Source of the DNA: an uncultured Microbacteriaceae bacterium
GTDB taxonomy: Bacteria > Actinomycetota > Actinomycetes > Actinomycetales > Microbacteriaceae
Direction: 5' to 3'
DNA length: 64,000 nt
Assembly: GCA_947487835.1 (NCBI GenBank)
Contig: CANKXX010000008.1
Coordinates: forward strand, 1-64,000
How positions within the stretch are numbered: the first letter of the stretch is position 1; every line of letters begins with the position of its first letter. The notes beneath the pieces are model-generated. The model was not told the DNA's origin. It saw only the letters and a list, made by a program, of their open reading frames with translations, and did not search any database. Shown piece after piece: positions 63,667 through 64,000 of the stretch. A program made the position numbers and the translations under genes.

Positions 63667-63933
63667 ATGGCAGAACGCACCGTCAGCATCGGATCCTCGC
63701 ACGGCCTGCACGCCCGCCCCGCGGCGCTGTTCACGCAGGCGGCGTCCCAGGCCGGCATGCCCGTGCAGATCACGAAGGGTGCGAAGAAGGCGAACGCCGC
63801 GAGCATCCTCGGCGTGATCTCCCTCGGGATCGACCACGGTGACGAGGTGGTCCTCTCCGCGGACGGTGAGAACGCCGAGATCGTGCTCGAGGAGCTCGCC
63901 GGCATGCTCGAGGCAGACATGGACCAGGCGTGA
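63667..63933 (+). CDS. ptsH: Phosphocarrier protein HPr
   Basis: This 88-residue HPr has the active histidine His15 in SSHGLHARPAALF and the regulatory serine Ser46 in NAASILGVISLG. ATG 63667 has GAAGGAGA upstream. It transfers phosphate from Enzyme I to IIA domains, including presumably that of the neighbouring regulator. It overlaps the ptsI start by 4 bp. Confidence 0.95.
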   Translation: MAERTVSIGSSHGLHARPAALFTQAASQAGMPVQITKGAKKANAASILGVISLGIDHGDEVVLSADGENAEIVLEELAGMLEADMDQA

Positions 63934-64000
63934 GCACCCGGCTGACCGGCGTCGGCATCGGCCGCGGATCCGCGGTCGGCGACGTCGTGCGGATGCCCGA
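63930..64000 (+). CDS. ptsI: Enzyme I of the PTS (start only)
   Basis: From GTG 63930 the visible 23 residues read STRLTGVGIGRGSAVGDVV..., the typical N-terminus of Enzyme I. The gene continues beyond the window. Overlap with ptsH supports identity. Confidence 0.8.
   Translation, partial: MSTRLTGVGIGRGSAVGDVVRMP

Overview
The window is high-GC, densely coding actinobacterial chromosome. The order rpoB-rpoC, the rpsL-rpsG-fusA-tuf (str) operon and the S10/spc operon up to secY-adk-map, frequent GTG and TTG starts, a zinc-finger Nei2 beside Lhr, DUF222/HNH genes and REP-like intergenic hairpins together fit a Microbacteriaceae chromosome (Clavibacter, Rathayibacter, Curtobacterium and relatives). 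The genus is an inference and cannot be fixed from this sequence alone. No rRNA gene, tRNA gene, CRISPR array, complete insertion sequence or prophage was seen.

Layout. 1-20.7 kb is a mosaic of housekeeping and poorly characterised genes: the end of a malectin-domain protein, an lhr-nei2 repair pair, an esterase, a Nudix-like protein, several very small acidic or membrane proteins, acylphosphatase, a CtaG-like membrane protein, a DEAD-box RNA helicase flanked by two related inverted repeats, a DUF1684 protein, an EVE-domain protein, a ComB-like phosphatase, a DUF427 protein, a SprT-like protein, a PQQ-type sugar dehydrogenase lipoprotein and a spermidine-synthase-like protein. 20.8-28.5 kb is rpoBC with a clear promoter, a leader hairpin and a strong terminator. 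28.8-34.7 kb carries a prepilin peptidase, small unknowns, a complete cystine/polar amino-acid ABC transporter and a large membrane protein with a disordered head. 34.8-39.5 kb is the str operon with its own promoter and terminator. 39.5-44.3 kb carries a lone antitoxin-like gene, cstA with its small partner, a DUF1275 membrane protein and a topoisomerase IB. 44.8-57.3 kb is S10-spc-secY-adk-map, tightly packed and translationally coupled in many places, but without rpsN between rplE and rpsH. From 57.3 kb the usual continuation into infA is replaced by REP-like repeats, a DUF222/HNH gene, a ThDP-dependent pyruvate-oxidase-like enzyme and a PTS locus (BglG/MtlR-type regulator, IIB, HPr, start of Enzyme I).

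How the genes work together. The central 36 kb is the transcription/translation core: RNA polymerase beta and beta', elongation factors, ribosomal proteins, the SecY channel, adenylate kinase and methionine aminopeptidase. Around it are transport and carbon-use genes (ABC uptake, CstA pyruvate/peptide uptake, PTS, ThDP enzyme) and nucleic-acid repair or processing genes (Lhr, Nei2, topoisomerase IB, RNA helicase).

The least explained structure is intergenic: two separate families of conserved, structured inverted repeats, each present twice, a 31-bp tandem array with a 93-bp higher-order period, and a third REP-like family around the DUF222/HNH gene.
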